Below, piece by piece: positions 1-7,798 of a stretch of 64,000 bases of DNA. The stretch lies in NCBI RefSeq assembly GCF_017377395.1, contig NZ_CP061800.1, positions 5,167,633 to 5,231,632 of the forward strand, written 5' to 3'. Positions within the stretch are counted from its first letter, which is position 1, and the number at the start of each line of letters is the position of its first letter. Below the pieces are notes generated by a model. It saw nothing but the letters and a program-made list of their open reading frames with translations. It had not been told where the DNA came from and did no database searches. The DNA is from Desulfonema magnum. GTDB lineage: Bacteria > Desulfobacterota > Desulfobacteria > Desulfobacterales > 4be13. Both the position numbers and the translations under genes were made by a program.

Positions 1-793
1 CGTCTTTTTTGCCGGTGGTGAAATCCTTCGGGCTCACGTTTTTGCCAAGCAACTGAAACACAAACCAGTCTGTTTTGGGACGCAGCGGTTCAAGCACATC
101 AAGCATCAGGCTTTCCCTTCCGTTTTGCGAAATATGAAGAAATCCCGCGGCCGGATCAAGCCCTGTATCCTGTATCGCACGGCTCACCTCGCCCCCTGCA
201 ATGGTATAACTCAGAGACAACAGCGCATTGACCGGGTCTTTCGGAGGTCGGCGATTACGCCCTTTGAATTTCCATTCTCCGGGAATGAGCGTGCTGATCA
301 TTTTAAAGTAATGCGATGCTGCCGAACCTTCGTATCCCATAAGGCTGTTGCGGTTATCCGCCTTTTGGATATCCGCACGGTATTTTCGGACAGGTTCTGA
401 TACATCTGAATTGTCCGACAGTTTTTCCAACACCGATTCCTGTCCTTTGAGTTTCAATGAAAGGAGCCAACGGGAAATTGCAAGCACGGTTTTTTCCTCA
501 TGGATAGCCTTGTGCTGGGCTGTTCTTTTTTCCACAGACATGGACAGACCGGAACCCACATAAGCGGCAGACCCTTTGCCACGAAGCGGCAGCAATGTGA
601 CCGGAATGTTTTTTTCTGCCAATGCCCGCCATACCCCGCAGGAAACCATGGGATTGCCTTTGACAATGAGTCTTGAAATCATGTTTATCGGAATTCTTTG
701 CAATTGGCATCCCGGACGGTCAACACGGACGGTATCGCTGTCCAGAGTCACCACCATATCTTTTTGGTCGAGTATCACTGTTAATTCGGACAT
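1..793 (-). CDS. cas1: Cas1 integrase (3' end beyond window)
   Basis: Cas1 is the integrase that, with Cas2, inserts new spacers at the leader-proximal repeat. The first 264 residues are visible and the gene runs off the left edge of the window. The family's metal-binding residues can be read: Glu155 in MGYEGSAASHYFKM, His220 in GFLHISQNG, and Asp232/Glu235 in LMLDVLEPLRP. The ATG at 793-791 follows a GGAAAGGA ribosome site. It is the last gene of a minus-strand run RT, cas2, cas2-like, cas1. A 151-bp gap with a 26-bp stem-loop separates it from the preceding cas2-like gene. No reverse transcriptase is fused to its N-terminus; the RT is a separate gene here. Confidence 0.93.
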   Translation of the reverse strand, partial: MSELTVILDQKDMVVTLDSDTVRVDRPGCQLQRIPINMISRLIVKGNPMVSCGVWRALAEKNIPVTLLPLRGKGSAAYVGSGLSMSVEKRTAQHKAIHEEKTVLAISRWLLSLKLKGQESVLEKLSDNSDVSEPVRKYRADIQKADNRNSLMGYEGSAASHYFKMISTLIPGEWKFKGRNRRPPKDPVNALLSLSYTIAGGEVSRAIQDTGLDPAAGFLHISQNGRESLMLDVLEPLRPKTDWFVFQLLGKNVSPKDFTTGKKD

Positions 794-845
794 GTTCTTA
801 TCCTTTCCTTAATTTCAGCAAATCAGAAAAGTTCGCAGTTCACAG

Positions 846-939
846 AAAAGTTCGTAGTTCCGCCTTTAGGCAGTCTGTTATCTGACTGATATCCCCCTGT
901 TTCTGACAGAGCCGCCTAAAGGCGGAACTACGAACTTTT
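846..939. repeat. Inverted-repeat element between cas2-like gene and cas1
   Basis: Two perfect 26-bp arms (846-871 and 914-939) flank a 42-bp centre. The arms contain GTTCCGCCTTTAGGC. Shorter relatives of this motif occur near 25330 and 58618, so this is a dispersed palindromic repeat. It fills the only sizeable gap in the adaptation cluster and could form an mRNA hairpin that lowers or protects the downstream cas1 message. Confidence 0.75.
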
Positions 940-944
940 TCGGA

Positions 945-1316
945 TTAACCAGAAGTTTTCGCTCTGCTGAATTTGATGATCTTAAAAATCTGTTTGAACC
1001 AGCTTGCCTGCTTATTTTTCTGTATTTTTCTGGCCGCCTCGAACTGAACAACCGGAAAATCAGTCAGGGGATTCGGGCCGGTCGCCCATACCTCCCTGGG
1101 ATGAGAGACCGGATATGCCCTGAGATCATCTTCCTTAACCGCCATGACAGATACAAGCTCGTCAAGAAGCTGATTCACCCATGAGGCAGTGCCTTTGACA
1201 AAAAACACTGATTTCTGAGCTGAAATCCCCTGTTTTTTGAGAAGCCTGTGAACCTTTCCCAGCCGACGGGGATTTGCAATGTCATAAACCACCATGTACC
1301 AGCCTTTTCGTTCCAT
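945..1316 (-). CDS. Second Cas2-type protein
   Basis: This 123-residue protein has the Cas2 ferredoxin-like opening: a first beta strand GWYMVVYDIANPRR with the conserved YDI aspartate, then an RLGKVHRLLKKQG helix. It carries a basic C-terminal tail (KKNKQASWFKQIFKIIKFSR) longer than in most Cas2 proteins. The start ATG overlaps the stop of the preceding cas2 by one base (TAATG), so the two are translationally coupled. It is clearly diverged from its neighbour. Two consecutive cas2-type genes suggest either a Cas2 heterodimer or a paralogue with a changed role, which is inference. The family call is firm; integration activity is unknown. Confidence 0.85.
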   Translation of the reverse strand: MERKGWYMVVYDIANPRRLGKVHRLLKKQGISAQKSVFFVKGTASWVNQLLDELVSVMAVKEDDLRAYPVSHPREVWATGPNPLTDFPVVQFEAARKIQKNKQASWFKQIFKIIKFSRAKTSG

Positions 1317-1594
1317 TATCCGATATGCCTCACTTTGCTGCTGATGTCACCGTTTCCGAGTCCTCTGTGAAGAACCTTGCGGTAAGGTTGCAGCCAGACC
1401 ATCAGCAGACTGTCCGTTTTTTCGTTCAGATGTTCGGCAATCTGAAGATAAAGCTCCTCGGCCTCTCGCAAGGTCAGCCTGCACTCATGAACTGACTTCT
1501 GCCCTCCCACCCGCCAGGATTTCATTATCCTGAAGACCCTGCCCCTGGCCTTGTTGTCGCTGATGTCATAGGCGACAATGACAGATTTTTTCAT
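1316..1594 (-). CDS. cas2: Cas2 adaptation protein
   Basis: This 92-residue protein begins MKKSVIVAYDISDNKARGR, the first strand and aspartate typical of Cas2, and contains SWRVGGQKSVHECRL, a usual second-strand region. The start was placed at 1594 because GGAGGAAGAT precedes that ATG. It overlaps the RT stop in an ATGA junction. A longer in-frame upstream start exists at 1654 but lies inside the RT gene. Cas2 bridges two Cas1 dimers in the spacer-integration complex. With RT, the second cas2 and cas1 it forms one adaptation operon. Confidence 0.92.
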   Translation of the reverse strand: MKKSVIVAYDISDNKARGRVFRIMKSWRVGGQKSVHECRLTLREAEELYLQIAEHLNEKTDSLLMVWLQPYRKVLHRGLGNGDISSKVRHIG

Positions 1595-2436
1595 ATCTTC
1601 CTCCCTCCGATTTTCGGAAGTTTTCTGCCCAGGAACCGGACTTTGGGACTGCACGGCACAACCCTTGTTTTTTCAGGATGCAGGCTTAACCCCAGGCGGT
1701 TCAGAACTTTCCCTGTATAATCATGTGCCTGTCTTGCCTCTTTCTCCGATTTTGCAAAAATCAGGAAATCATCCACATACCGCACAAAAGGGTAATTTTT
1801 TGCCGACATTTCATTGTCAAAGGAAGTGAGATAAATATTACAGAGAAACGGAGACAGCACTGCCCCCTGGGGAATCCCCTTCGCAGCCGACAGAAAACCT
1901 CTTCTCACCGCCCCGACATCAAGCCATCGTTGTATCAGACCGATCAGCTCTTTGTCGGAAATCAGGTTTTGTAATATTCTGATAAGCGGTTTATGAGGAA
2001 TGTTGTCGAAATAGCTTTTTATGTCGGCATCCACCAGCCACGTAAGGCCGCAGAACACATATTCCCTGACTTTGGCATTTGCCATTTCAAGATTGCGCCC
2101 CGGTCTTGACCCGTAGCTGTCATGATGGAAGAAGCGTTCTCCGATAGATTCGATCACACTCAGCACCGCCCTCTGAGCCACCTTGTCCCGCAAAGTGTTG
2201 GCGGAAATAATCCGCTTGCTTCCGTCTCCCTTGTTCACCGGAAAAAAACGCACGGGATTAGGGATGTAAGTGCCGGTTCTGAGTTCATCAGACAGCCTGA
2301 GCAGATGATAACCGAGATTCCTTTCCATCTCCTGGCGGGACAGACCCGGCTCCCATATTGCCTTGTCCCTGCGGAAACGCTTCCATGCTCCGTTGATGAC
2401 TTGGGGTGATGCGGCTTTTTCAAGTAACTGACTCAT
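1591..2436 (-). CDS. CRISPR-associated reverse transcriptase, not fused to Cas1
   Basis: This 281-residue protein contains the palm and finger motifs of group II-intron-like reverse transcriptases: VDADIKSYFDNI (Asp136/Asp138), GIPQGAVLSPFL (188-199) and the catalytic YVDD box (220-223). It ends soon after the RFLGRKL motif and lacks maturase or endonuclease domains. In many type III loci the RT is joined to Cas1 and lets the cell acquire spacers from RNA. Here it is a separate ORF translationally linked to cas2. The start ATG at 2436 follows AAGGAGGT. A MITE-like element lies 46 bp upstream. A full set of motifs suggests the enzyme is active. Confidence 0.92.
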   Translation of the reverse strand: MSQLLEKAASPQVINGAWKRFRRDKAIWEPGLSRQEMERNLGYHLLRLSDELRTGTYIPNPVRFFPVNKGDGSKRIISANTLRDKVAQRAVLSVIESIGERFFHHDSYGSRPGRNLEMANAKVREYVFCGLTWLVDADIKSYFDNIPHKPLIRILQNLISDKELIGLIQRWLDVGAVRRGFLSAAKGIPQGAVLSPFLCNIYLTSFDNEMSAKNYPFVRYVDDFLIFAKSEKEARQAHDYTGKVLNRLGLSLHPEKTRVVPCSPKVRFLGRKLPKIGGRKI

Positions 2437-2481
2437 GACACCTCCTTATGATAATTGATAATTGATGTATCTCTGTTTTTC

Positions 2482-2700
2482 AAAAGGAGTGCGGAAATGG
2501 AGCCGCTAGGCGGAATTTTCGCATTTAAGTTCGCCATCATTCCGGGGAAAATCAGAAGATGAGTATCTTTCGATTTTAACCCGGAATCCGCTGTCTGCAA
2601 AAACTTTTCGATCTATTGACATTCTTTTCTTAGGCGAAATTTTCGCATTTCAGCACTATGCGAAAATTCCGCCTAGCGGCTCCATTTCCGCACTCCTTTT
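2482..2700. mobile_element. MITE-like element with 43-bp perfect terminal inverted repeats
   Basis: The 219-bp segment is bounded by perfect 43-bp inverted repeats (2482-2524 and 2658-2700) that begin AAAAGGAGTGCGGAAATGG. No coding potential is seen inside. It lies between the 46-residue membrane peptide gene and the RT gene, so it was probably inserted into the adaptation operon. It may now separate or alter transcription of RT-cas2-cas1. Confidence 0.85.
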
Positions 2701-2709
2701 TTTATATTG

Positions 2710-2850
2710 TTAACTGTTCGATATGATAAAGAATAAGATCAAAAGGACAAATATAAGGGCATACACTCCGATTTCCATCAGCCATTTGCCAATCCTGACA
2801 ATAATCCCCAGTAGTGCCAATGCCAGAATTAGTCCTATTAATTCGAGCAT
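2710..2850 (-). CDS. 46-residue single-span membrane peptide
   Basis: A short ORF starts at 2850 directly after GGAGGGAGAG, a near-ideal ribosome site at normal spacing. The product begins MLELIGLILALALLGIIVRI and continues with GKWLMEIGVYALIFVLLILF before ending in FIISNS. It has two hydrophobic stretches with a short polar turn (RIGKW), so it could be a hairpin membrane protein. It is not recognised by family. Its place between the 106-residue anchored protein and the adaptation genes suggests cotranscription from the box at 3273-3302. The strong ribosome site and clean hydrophobic pattern make a real gene likely. Confidence 0.65.
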   Translation of the reverse strand: MLELIGLILALALLGIIVRIGKWLMEIGVYALIFVLLILFFIISNS

Positions 2851-2882
2851 CTCTCCCTCCTTCCTGCATGATCAAAAGAATC

Positions 2883-2911
2883 CTCGTTCCCACGCTTCGC
2901 GTGGGAACGAG
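2883..2911. repeat. 29-bp palindrome (CTCGTTCCCACG family)
   Basis: The segment reads CTCGTTCCCACG, a CTTCG centre, then CGTGGGAACGAG. The same unit recurs in a cluster at 35866-36060. It is a dispersed REP-like palindrome lying between two small minus-strand genes. Confidence 0.8.
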
Positions 2912-2923
2912 ATCGGTGAGGGT

Positions 2924-3244
2924 TTATTTCAGTTTCTCCGAAAGCCACTGATGAACGGCTTCTTCAAATTCCCTCAGTTTCAATTTTGCAGGGACGGTAT
3001 TCTGCCTCAGCATTGCCATGAGAGCCGGATAATGTTTTTCGTAAATCAGATAGTTCCGAATGCGGGGCGAATGGGAAATGTAATCTGTAAATCTCCACTT
3101 GCGGACGTCTGTGAATGTGTCCCTGAATGTCATGGAATCTTTGGTGATAACTTCAATTCCGTCATGGGTTCGGATGATGTGAAGGTTCAGCAGAGAAACC
3201 AACACGATAAGCATGACTGTAAATAAGACTGTTGTTTTTCGCAT
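2924..3244 (-). CDS. Membrane-anchored protein of unknown function, first gene before the adaptation module
   Basis: The 106-residue protein starts MRKTTVLFTVMLIVLVSLL, an N-terminal hydrophobic segment that is either a signal peptide or a membrane anchor. A soluble region of about 80 residues rich in charged and aromatic residues follows. I do not recognise the family. AAGGAGGAGG precedes the ATG. A candidate sigma-factor box at 3273-3302 ends 28 bp upstream of the start, an ideal promoter distance, and a terminator at 3321-3364 separates it from the preceding gene. It is therefore probably the first gene of the transcription unit that leads into the 46-residue peptide, RT, cas2, cas2-like and cas1. 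Confidence 0.7.
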   Translation of the reverse strand: MRKTTVLFTVMLIVLVSLLNLHIIRTHDGIEVITKDSMTFRDTFTDVRKWRFTDYISHSPRIRNYLIYEKHYPALMAMLRQNTVPAKLKLREFEEAVHQWLSEKLK

Positions 3245-3272
3245 AACCTCCTCCTTGTGTGATTTTAATTAT

Positions 3273-3302
3273 CTTGTCGCTCTTCTGATTAAAAAACGGA
3301 CA
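3273..3302 (-). promoter_or_regulatory. Candidate ECF sigma-factor box upstream of the adaptation cluster
   Basis: On the minus strand the 30-nt segment begins TGTCCGTTTTTTAATC and ends AGAGCGACAAG. It matches in sequence and spacing the boxes at 4777-4806 and 4935-4964 (GTC, a T-run, ATC-GAA, AGCGAC), differing in the last bases (CGACAAG against CGACTAT). Its position 28 bp before the ATG at 3244 suits a promoter. Confidence 0.5.
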
Positions 3303-3320
3303 GGACATGATATTTTTTTT

Positions 3321-3364
3321 AAAAAAAGAGGAGGCTGCAAATCTTTTATGTCTCCTCTTTTTTT
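3321..3364 (-). terminator. Rho-independent terminator after the membrane-protein gene
   Basis: The arms AAAAAAAGAGGAG (3321-3333) and CTCCTCTTTTTTT (3352-3364) pair over 13 bp. Read on the minus strand, the stem follows the stop codon of the gene at 3375 by about 10 bases and ends in a T-run. The structure is symmetrical and could also act on the plus strand. Confidence 0.7.
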
Positions 3365-3374
3365 TGAAAGATTG

Positions 3375-4475
3375 TCAGCTCCTTTCTTTTCTGTATGCGG
3401 AGTGAATGGTGATCATCATAAGGATGATCGGAATGATGACCAGATTGGGACGGGCAATTTCCAACGCCCCGAATCTCTGTATCTGCCAGACCGACACCAG
3501 CCAGCCCAAAGACAGGGATATGAGGGGATCGGTAAAAGCGATGATGGAAAGCCAGCCATTCACTCCGACACCTGTGTTCTTTTTGTTTCCATATTGATAA
3601 AGGGCAGCCCCGAGCGCCTCGGTAAAATAAGCAATCGCAGTGCCGAACGCGCCGACACCGATAAATATGACGAGAAAGGAGGGCTGAACTGACCTGAATG
3701 CGGAAATGACAGATTCAGGCTGTTTTATGTAACTGTGGAACAGGAATATTCCCCAGGGAACGGCTGTCAGAAGATGGATAAGTCCCTGCTGAAGAGAAAG
3801 GGTCAGAATTTTGCCGGCAAGGGTGAGTTCAGATGTTTTGCTGATAACGGAGATAATGTCAAAATAAAGGGCAAGGAAGGTTGCCGATGTCAGGGCAAAA
3901 AAGAAAGGAAGAAAAACGCCGATGTTCAGAGGAATATCTCCCTGCATGGCAAAAACAGTCACGAGCGCTCCGACAAGAATCGGAAGGCTCAGAAATATTT
4001 CCCCGGAGCGTATTCTCTCTGATTCTTTTCCGAAAAAGAATGTTTTGACGAACCTGATGGCAAAGCTGCCCACATAAACCAGGGCCACGGAAAAGACACA
4101 GGCAAATGTCACATATTCGGATCCTCCGCATCGGATGATTTTGTAATCAAACCATCGGCATGTGGTGAGACATAGGGCGGCGATGACCAGCAGGATCCGC
4201 TGTTTTTTAAACTGATACCATATTGTCTGTCTTTCCTTTCGGGAGGTATTGAAAAACGAGATGATGATAATCATACAGACAAAGCAGGGAATCGCACCGG
4301 CTGTGCGGAAAAGAATCAGCCATGCCATAACGGCTGCCGGAATATTGTCCAGAACGTCTTTGGGTATCATGCCATAAAAAACAGGAAACATCCCCCATAT
4401 GAACGCGGCAAAAAACATAAGAGACAGACCAATGTTCGTGTAAAAGCTGTTGTCAGACCTTTGATAATCTTTCAT
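3375..4475 (-). CDS. Multi-spanning membrane protein, probable EamA/DMT-type transporter
   Basis: The 366-residue product has about ten hydrophobic segments, starting with IGLSLMFFAAFIWGMFPVF and ending with a basic tail SAYRKERS. The pattern and the FFAAFIWG opening recall drug/metabolite transporter (EamA-like) proteins, but no diagnostic substrate motif is seen, so the family call is moderate. The ATG is preceded by AAAGGAG. Two copies of the candidate sigma box lie upstream at 4777-4806 and 4935-4964, and a terminator follows. Its place between the array and the adaptation genes, with the same promoter box as csx29, suggests it is a target of the CRISPR-associated sigma factor rather than a bystander. 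That link is inference. Confidence 0.75.
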   Translation of the reverse strand: MKDYQRSDNSFYTNIGLSLMFFAAFIWGMFPVFYGMIPKDVLDNIPAAVMAWLILFRTAGAIPCFVCMIIIISFFNTSRKERQTIWYQFKKQRILLVIAALCLTTCRWFDYKIIRCGGSEYVTFACVFSVALVYVGSFAIRFVKTFFFGKESERIRSGEIFLSLPILVGALVTVFAMQGDIPLNIGVFLPFFFALTSATFLALYFDIISVISKTSELTLAGKILTLSLQQGLIHLLTAVPWGIFLFHSYIKQPESVISAFRSVQPSFLVIFIGVGAFGTAIAYFTEALGAALYQYGNKKNTGVGVNGWLSIIAFTDPLISLSLGWLVSVWQIQRFGALEIARPNLVIIPIILMMITIHSAYRKERS

Positions 4476-4622
4476 GATATTCTCCTTTTGAGTTAAATTT
4501 GCCGCTTTGCCGGTATCAGATCACGCTTGACTTTTTTTCGAATTTTTTTTATCTTTGAAAAACAGATGCCCTCTGTGAAAAATACCGGCACACCGACGGT
4601 TTTTGTTTCTGAGAGGGTTACA

Positions 4623-4660
4623 GAGGAGCCGCCCCCACGGCTCCTCTCCCCCTTATTTTT
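4623..4660 (+). terminator. GC-rich stem-loop with T-run
   Basis: GAGGAGCCG (4623-4631) pairs perfectly with CGGCTCCTC (4638-4646). It is followed by a C-rich stretch and then TTATTTTT in plus orientation. No plus-strand gene precedes it. On the minus strand it lies in the leader of the membrane-protein transcript, where it could be an mRNA structure. Confidence 0.45.
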
Positions 4661-4776
4661 CTAACCTTGTTTTGTCCTCCCCTTTCCTGTATGTTTATGT
4701 TGTCGGTTGATAATTGGAAAATATGACGAAGCTTGCGTTTTTTTCCAAATCACTCTCTTTGTCCGCTTTTGATCAG

Positions 4777-4806
4777 ATAGTCGCTGTTCAGTTTGAAAAT
4801 CTGACG
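4777..4806 (-). promoter_or_regulatory. Candidate sigma-factor box, copy proximal to the membrane-protein gene
   Basis: Read on the minus strand the 30-nt box starts CGTCAGATTTTCAAAC and ends ACAGCGACTAT. The -35-like part (GTCA, T-run) and the -10-like CGACTAT are spaced exactly as in the boxes at 4935-4964, 9765-9794 and 36246-36275. It lies about 300 bp upstream of the ATG at 4475. Confidence 0.55.
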
Positions 4807-4934
4807 GAATATTATTTTTTATTTCAGGATCACCTTTCCGGTGTGTCTGTCTGTATCGTCGCCCGATAATCGAAAAAGATGACCGGCTTTGTCATTTTTT
4901 TTTCAAACAACTTTTGTTCTCCGGTTTTGGTGAG

Positions 4935-4964
4935 ATAGTCGCTGTTCAGATGAAAAATCTGACC
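4935..4964 (-). promoter_or_regulatory. Candidate sigma-factor box, distal copy
   Basis: Read on the minus strand the 30-nt box starts GGTCAGATTTTTCATC and ends ACAGCGACTAT. It lies 158 bp from the proximal copy inside a degenerate direct duplication (4703-4818 against 4853-4978), so the promoter region of the membrane-protein gene appears to have been duplicated. Confidence 0.55.
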
Positions 4965-4978
4965 GGACTGTGATTTTT

Positions 4979-5435
4979 TTGAGCGGAACTGTCTCGTTTG
5001 ATTTGGTTTTGTCAATTTGGTGAAATATGAATAACTGCATTATAATAAAAATAATTGTTATCTGAAAAGAGATTCAGAAGATAAGAAAAGCGTTTGACAA
5101 TCGGAAAGTAAAAAGTTAGATATAAAAAATCCGGGTGTCGGTTTTGCCGGCAATCTGATTGTCAGAAAAAAAATTTTCATTTTCTGAAGAGTGAAATTTG
5201 TAACTGTCTTATTTTTAAAGATATGTTAAATCCGGGTGCGTTTTTTCGAAAAAAGTTAGTTTATTTTGAGTTAAAACAATGTCTTGGCATGTTTTTAGCA
5301 GTAAACAGGGTGAAAAGCCGAAATGACAGTTACGAGCCTTAACAAAAAAAATGGCAGGTATTATCTCTCTGATAATAAAACAAATCCGATTGACATTCAA
5401 AATCGGAACTGTCAGTTTTTGAAATTTCCGAGGGG
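4979..5435 (+). promoter_or_regulatory. AT-rich CRISPR leader region
   Basis: The region ends directly at the first repeat (5436). No gene is seen. It is strongly AT-rich and holds two related segments containing AAATCCGGGTG (near 5128 and 5228). The opposite end of the array carries the degenerate repeats, so the leader is on this side and the array reads on the plus strand. A sigma-70-like promoter lies at 5094-5122. Confidence 0.7.
5094..5122 (+). promoter_or_regulatory. Sigma-70-like promoter in the leader
   Basis: TTGACA (5094-5099), a 17-bp spacer and TAGATA (5117-5122) point toward the array. It lies about 300 bp before the first repeat, so another promoter closer to the array is possible. 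Confidence 0.4.
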
Positions 5436-6895
5436 GTCAGGACAGACACCCGGAATCTTTATGTGATGGAACCTCTCCGGATAATTCTATCTCTTCTGTC
5501 CGATAGAGTCAGGACAGACACCCGGAATCTTTATGTGATGGAACTCTTTTATGAAGACATAATCTCCTCTATTCCAAGTCAGGACAGACACCCGGAATCT
5601 TTATGTGATGGAACCCTGAGGCCCTTTCCGGAAGATAAAGGTTGAAATTGTCAGGACAGACACCCGGAATCTTTATGTGATGGAACCCGAAACAGAAACA
5701 GAGAAGTTAAGCTGCTTCGTCAGGACAGACACCCGGAATCTTTATGTGATGGAACTATTTATTTGCTCTACTAAATACCAGAAACCCAGTCAGGACAGAC
5801 ACCCGGAATCTTTATGTGATGGAACCTTTTTAGGCTCTCTCATGTTGTGCTTAGGGTGTCAGGACAGACACCCGGAATCTTTATGTGATGGAACCCTGAG
5901 GAGCAGAAATGCTATCCCCTTGAATGTCCGTCAGGACAGACACCCGGAATCTTTATGTGATGGAACATTCTCTCCTCCATTTTTTGTTGTGCCAGTTTAG
6001 TGTCAGGACAGACACCCGGAATCTTTATGTGATGGAACGACCTGCATCCACTACTGATAATTCTTTTCTCCTTTGTCAGGACAGACACCCGGAATCTTTA
6101 TGTGATGGAACCATCATCCAGTCCGGTATGGCAGGAGTTGTTGTCAGGACAGACACCCGGAATCTTTATGTGATGGAACATAAATCTCATCTGCCCCTTC
6201 TGGCAGATAAAATGTAGTCAGGACAGACACCCGGAATCTTTATGTGATGGAACTCCGTCAGCCTGAGGTAACCAGCTTGAGCCTGAGGTGTCAGGACAGA
6301 CACCCGGAATCTTTATGTGATGGAACTCCCAGCGAGGATTTGAAGGGCTATGAATTCATGTCAGGACAGACACCCGGAATCTTTATGTGATGGAACGCAG
6401 TAAATCGGAGTTGTCCCGACCTTCATCCCCAGTCAGGACAGACACCCGGAATCTTTATGTGATGGAACTAAATTCGGTCCCGTCGGCGAGGGTGGTCGAT
6501 ATTTGTCAGGACAGACACCCGGAATCTTTATGTGATGGAACTAAATTCGGTCCCGTCGGCGAGGGTGGTCGATATTTGTCAGGACAGACACCCGGAATCT
6601 TTATGTGATGGAACCTTAACGTACCCTTCTTCCCCTTCCAGAGCATAAAGTCAGGACAGACACCCGGAATCTTTATGTGATGGAACTCCCCTTTTCAATT
6701 ATCAGGGTGTCCAGATTATCAACATCGTCAGGACAGACACCCGGAATCTTTATGTGATGGAACCCCCGGCGTCTCGGTTGCCAGCCGAGACCCGTCAGGA
6801 CAGACACCCGGAATCTTTATGTGATGGAACCCCTAGACCATCTAATACAGGAATTTTTACAAGTCAGGGCAGACACCCGGAATCTTTATGTGATG

Positions 6896-7007
6896 ATGGG
6901 GCGAGAGGCGAGGGGCGGGAGGCGGGAGGCGGGAGGCGAGAGGTGTCAGATGCGGAGAGCCATCCCCGACCTCTGACCCCTTGCCATTCGCCCTTTGCCC
7001 CTCGCCC
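6896..7007 (+). repeat. GC-rich 112-nt segment in place of a spacer, copy 1
   Basis: The segment lies between altered CRISPR repeats starting at 6863 and 7008. Its ends are partly complementary (GGGGCGAGAGGCGAGGGGC against GCCCCTCGCCCC), with GCGGGAGGCGGGAGGCGGGA near the left end. It replaces the last bases of the left repeat and the first base of the right one. Confidence 0.85.
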
Positions 7008-7040
7008 CTCAGGGCAGACACCCGGAATCTTTATGTGATG

Positions 7041-7152
7041 ATGGGGCGAGAGGCGAGGGGCGGGAGGCGGGAGGCGGGAGGCGAGAGGTGTCAGATGCGG
7101 AGAGCCATCCCCGACCTCTGACCCCTTGCCATTCGCCCTTTGCCCCTCGCCC
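7041..7152 (+). repeat. GC-rich 112-nt segment, copy 2
   Basis: It repeats copy 1 at a period of exactly 145 bp, together with its altered CRISPR repeat. The arrangement is a direct tandem duplication of repeat plus segment. Confidence 0.85.
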
Positions 7153-7746
7153 CTCAGGGCAGACACCCGGAATCTTTATGTGATGGAATTCAATCTCTCT
7201 TTCCTCAATTCCAAATGGAACGTCAGGACAGACACCCGGAATCTTTATGTGATGGAATCAGAATTCCCTAATTGCTCTGGGGTTATCTGGGTCAGGACAG
7301 ACACCCGGAATCTTTATGTGATGGAACTCTGCCCCTTCAGGGACAGAACAAGGTATTGTCAGGACAGACACCCGGAATCTTTATGTGATGGAACTCTATT
7401 CGAGGCAATGGGGCGGGACTCCCCAAAGTCAGGACAGACACCCGGAATCTTTATGTGATGGAACCCCATTCAATCCTTATATTTAAAACAATTCCACTGT
7501 CAGGACAGACACCCGGAATCTTTATGTGATAGAACCTTCTCGTAAGAAGGATCAACAACTTCTAAGTAAGTTGCAAAAAGTCTTTTCACAATATATTAAT
7601 CATTTAATATCAGATGGTTAGTATGAGGCTATCTGATGATACTCCGGTTATTCTTAATCACGGTGCGGATCGTCCGGAAGAAATACGCAGAATACGGGGC
7701 ACAGATCGGACATTCCTTCCTCCTGTCAGACAGTTACAAAAACATT

Positions 7747-7775
7747 TTGACAAAAGGAAATATATATGATATCTT
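7747..7775 (+). promoter_or_regulatory. Transposase promoter
   Basis: TTGACA (7747-7752), a 17-bp spacer and TATCTT (7770-7775) lie 24 bp before the transposase ATG, which also has GAGGAGGTGA in front of it. Confidence 0.5.
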
Positions 7776-7798
7776 CCGGTTAAAAAAAGAGGAGGTGA

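Larger units (their letters stand above)
5436..7535 (+). CRISPR. Type III-E CRISPR array, main block of 28 repeats
   Basis: The repeat is 37 bp, begins GTCAGGACAGACACC and ends TTATGTGATGGAAC. Repeats start at 5436, 5508, 5578, 5650, 5719 and so on to 7499, with spacers of 30-40 nt. Twenty-five ordinary spacers are present. The 15th and 16th (6469-6504 and 6542-6577) are identical 36-mers, so one repeat-spacer unit was duplicated. The 19th (6764-6793) contains the hairpin GTCTCGG/CCGAGAC. Repeats at 6863, 7008 and 7153 are altered and are separated by two copies of a GC-rich 112-nt segment instead of spacers. The repeat at 7499 has one change (GATAGAAC) and is followed by a spacer cut by an insertion sequence. 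The many ORFs readable across the repeats are not genes. Confidence 0.98.

Noticed and set aside
1591..2436. RT as a retron, diversity-generating or group II intron element
   Set aside because: It is coupled to cas2 and near cas1, has no maturase domain, and no intron RNA structure or template/variable repeat is visible.
2723..3226. 167-residue plus-strand ORF
   Set aside because: It lies antisense to the two small minus-strand genes, which have better ribosome sites and hydrophobic patterns.
4830..5015. 61-residue minus-strand ORF in the leader region
   Set aside because: It has no ribosome site, low-complexity composition, and overlaps the duplicated promoter segment.
5463..7458. Plus-strand ORFs across the array reading RTDTRNLYVME or QDRHPESLCDGT repeats
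   Set aside because: They are translations of the CRISPR repeats, not proteins.
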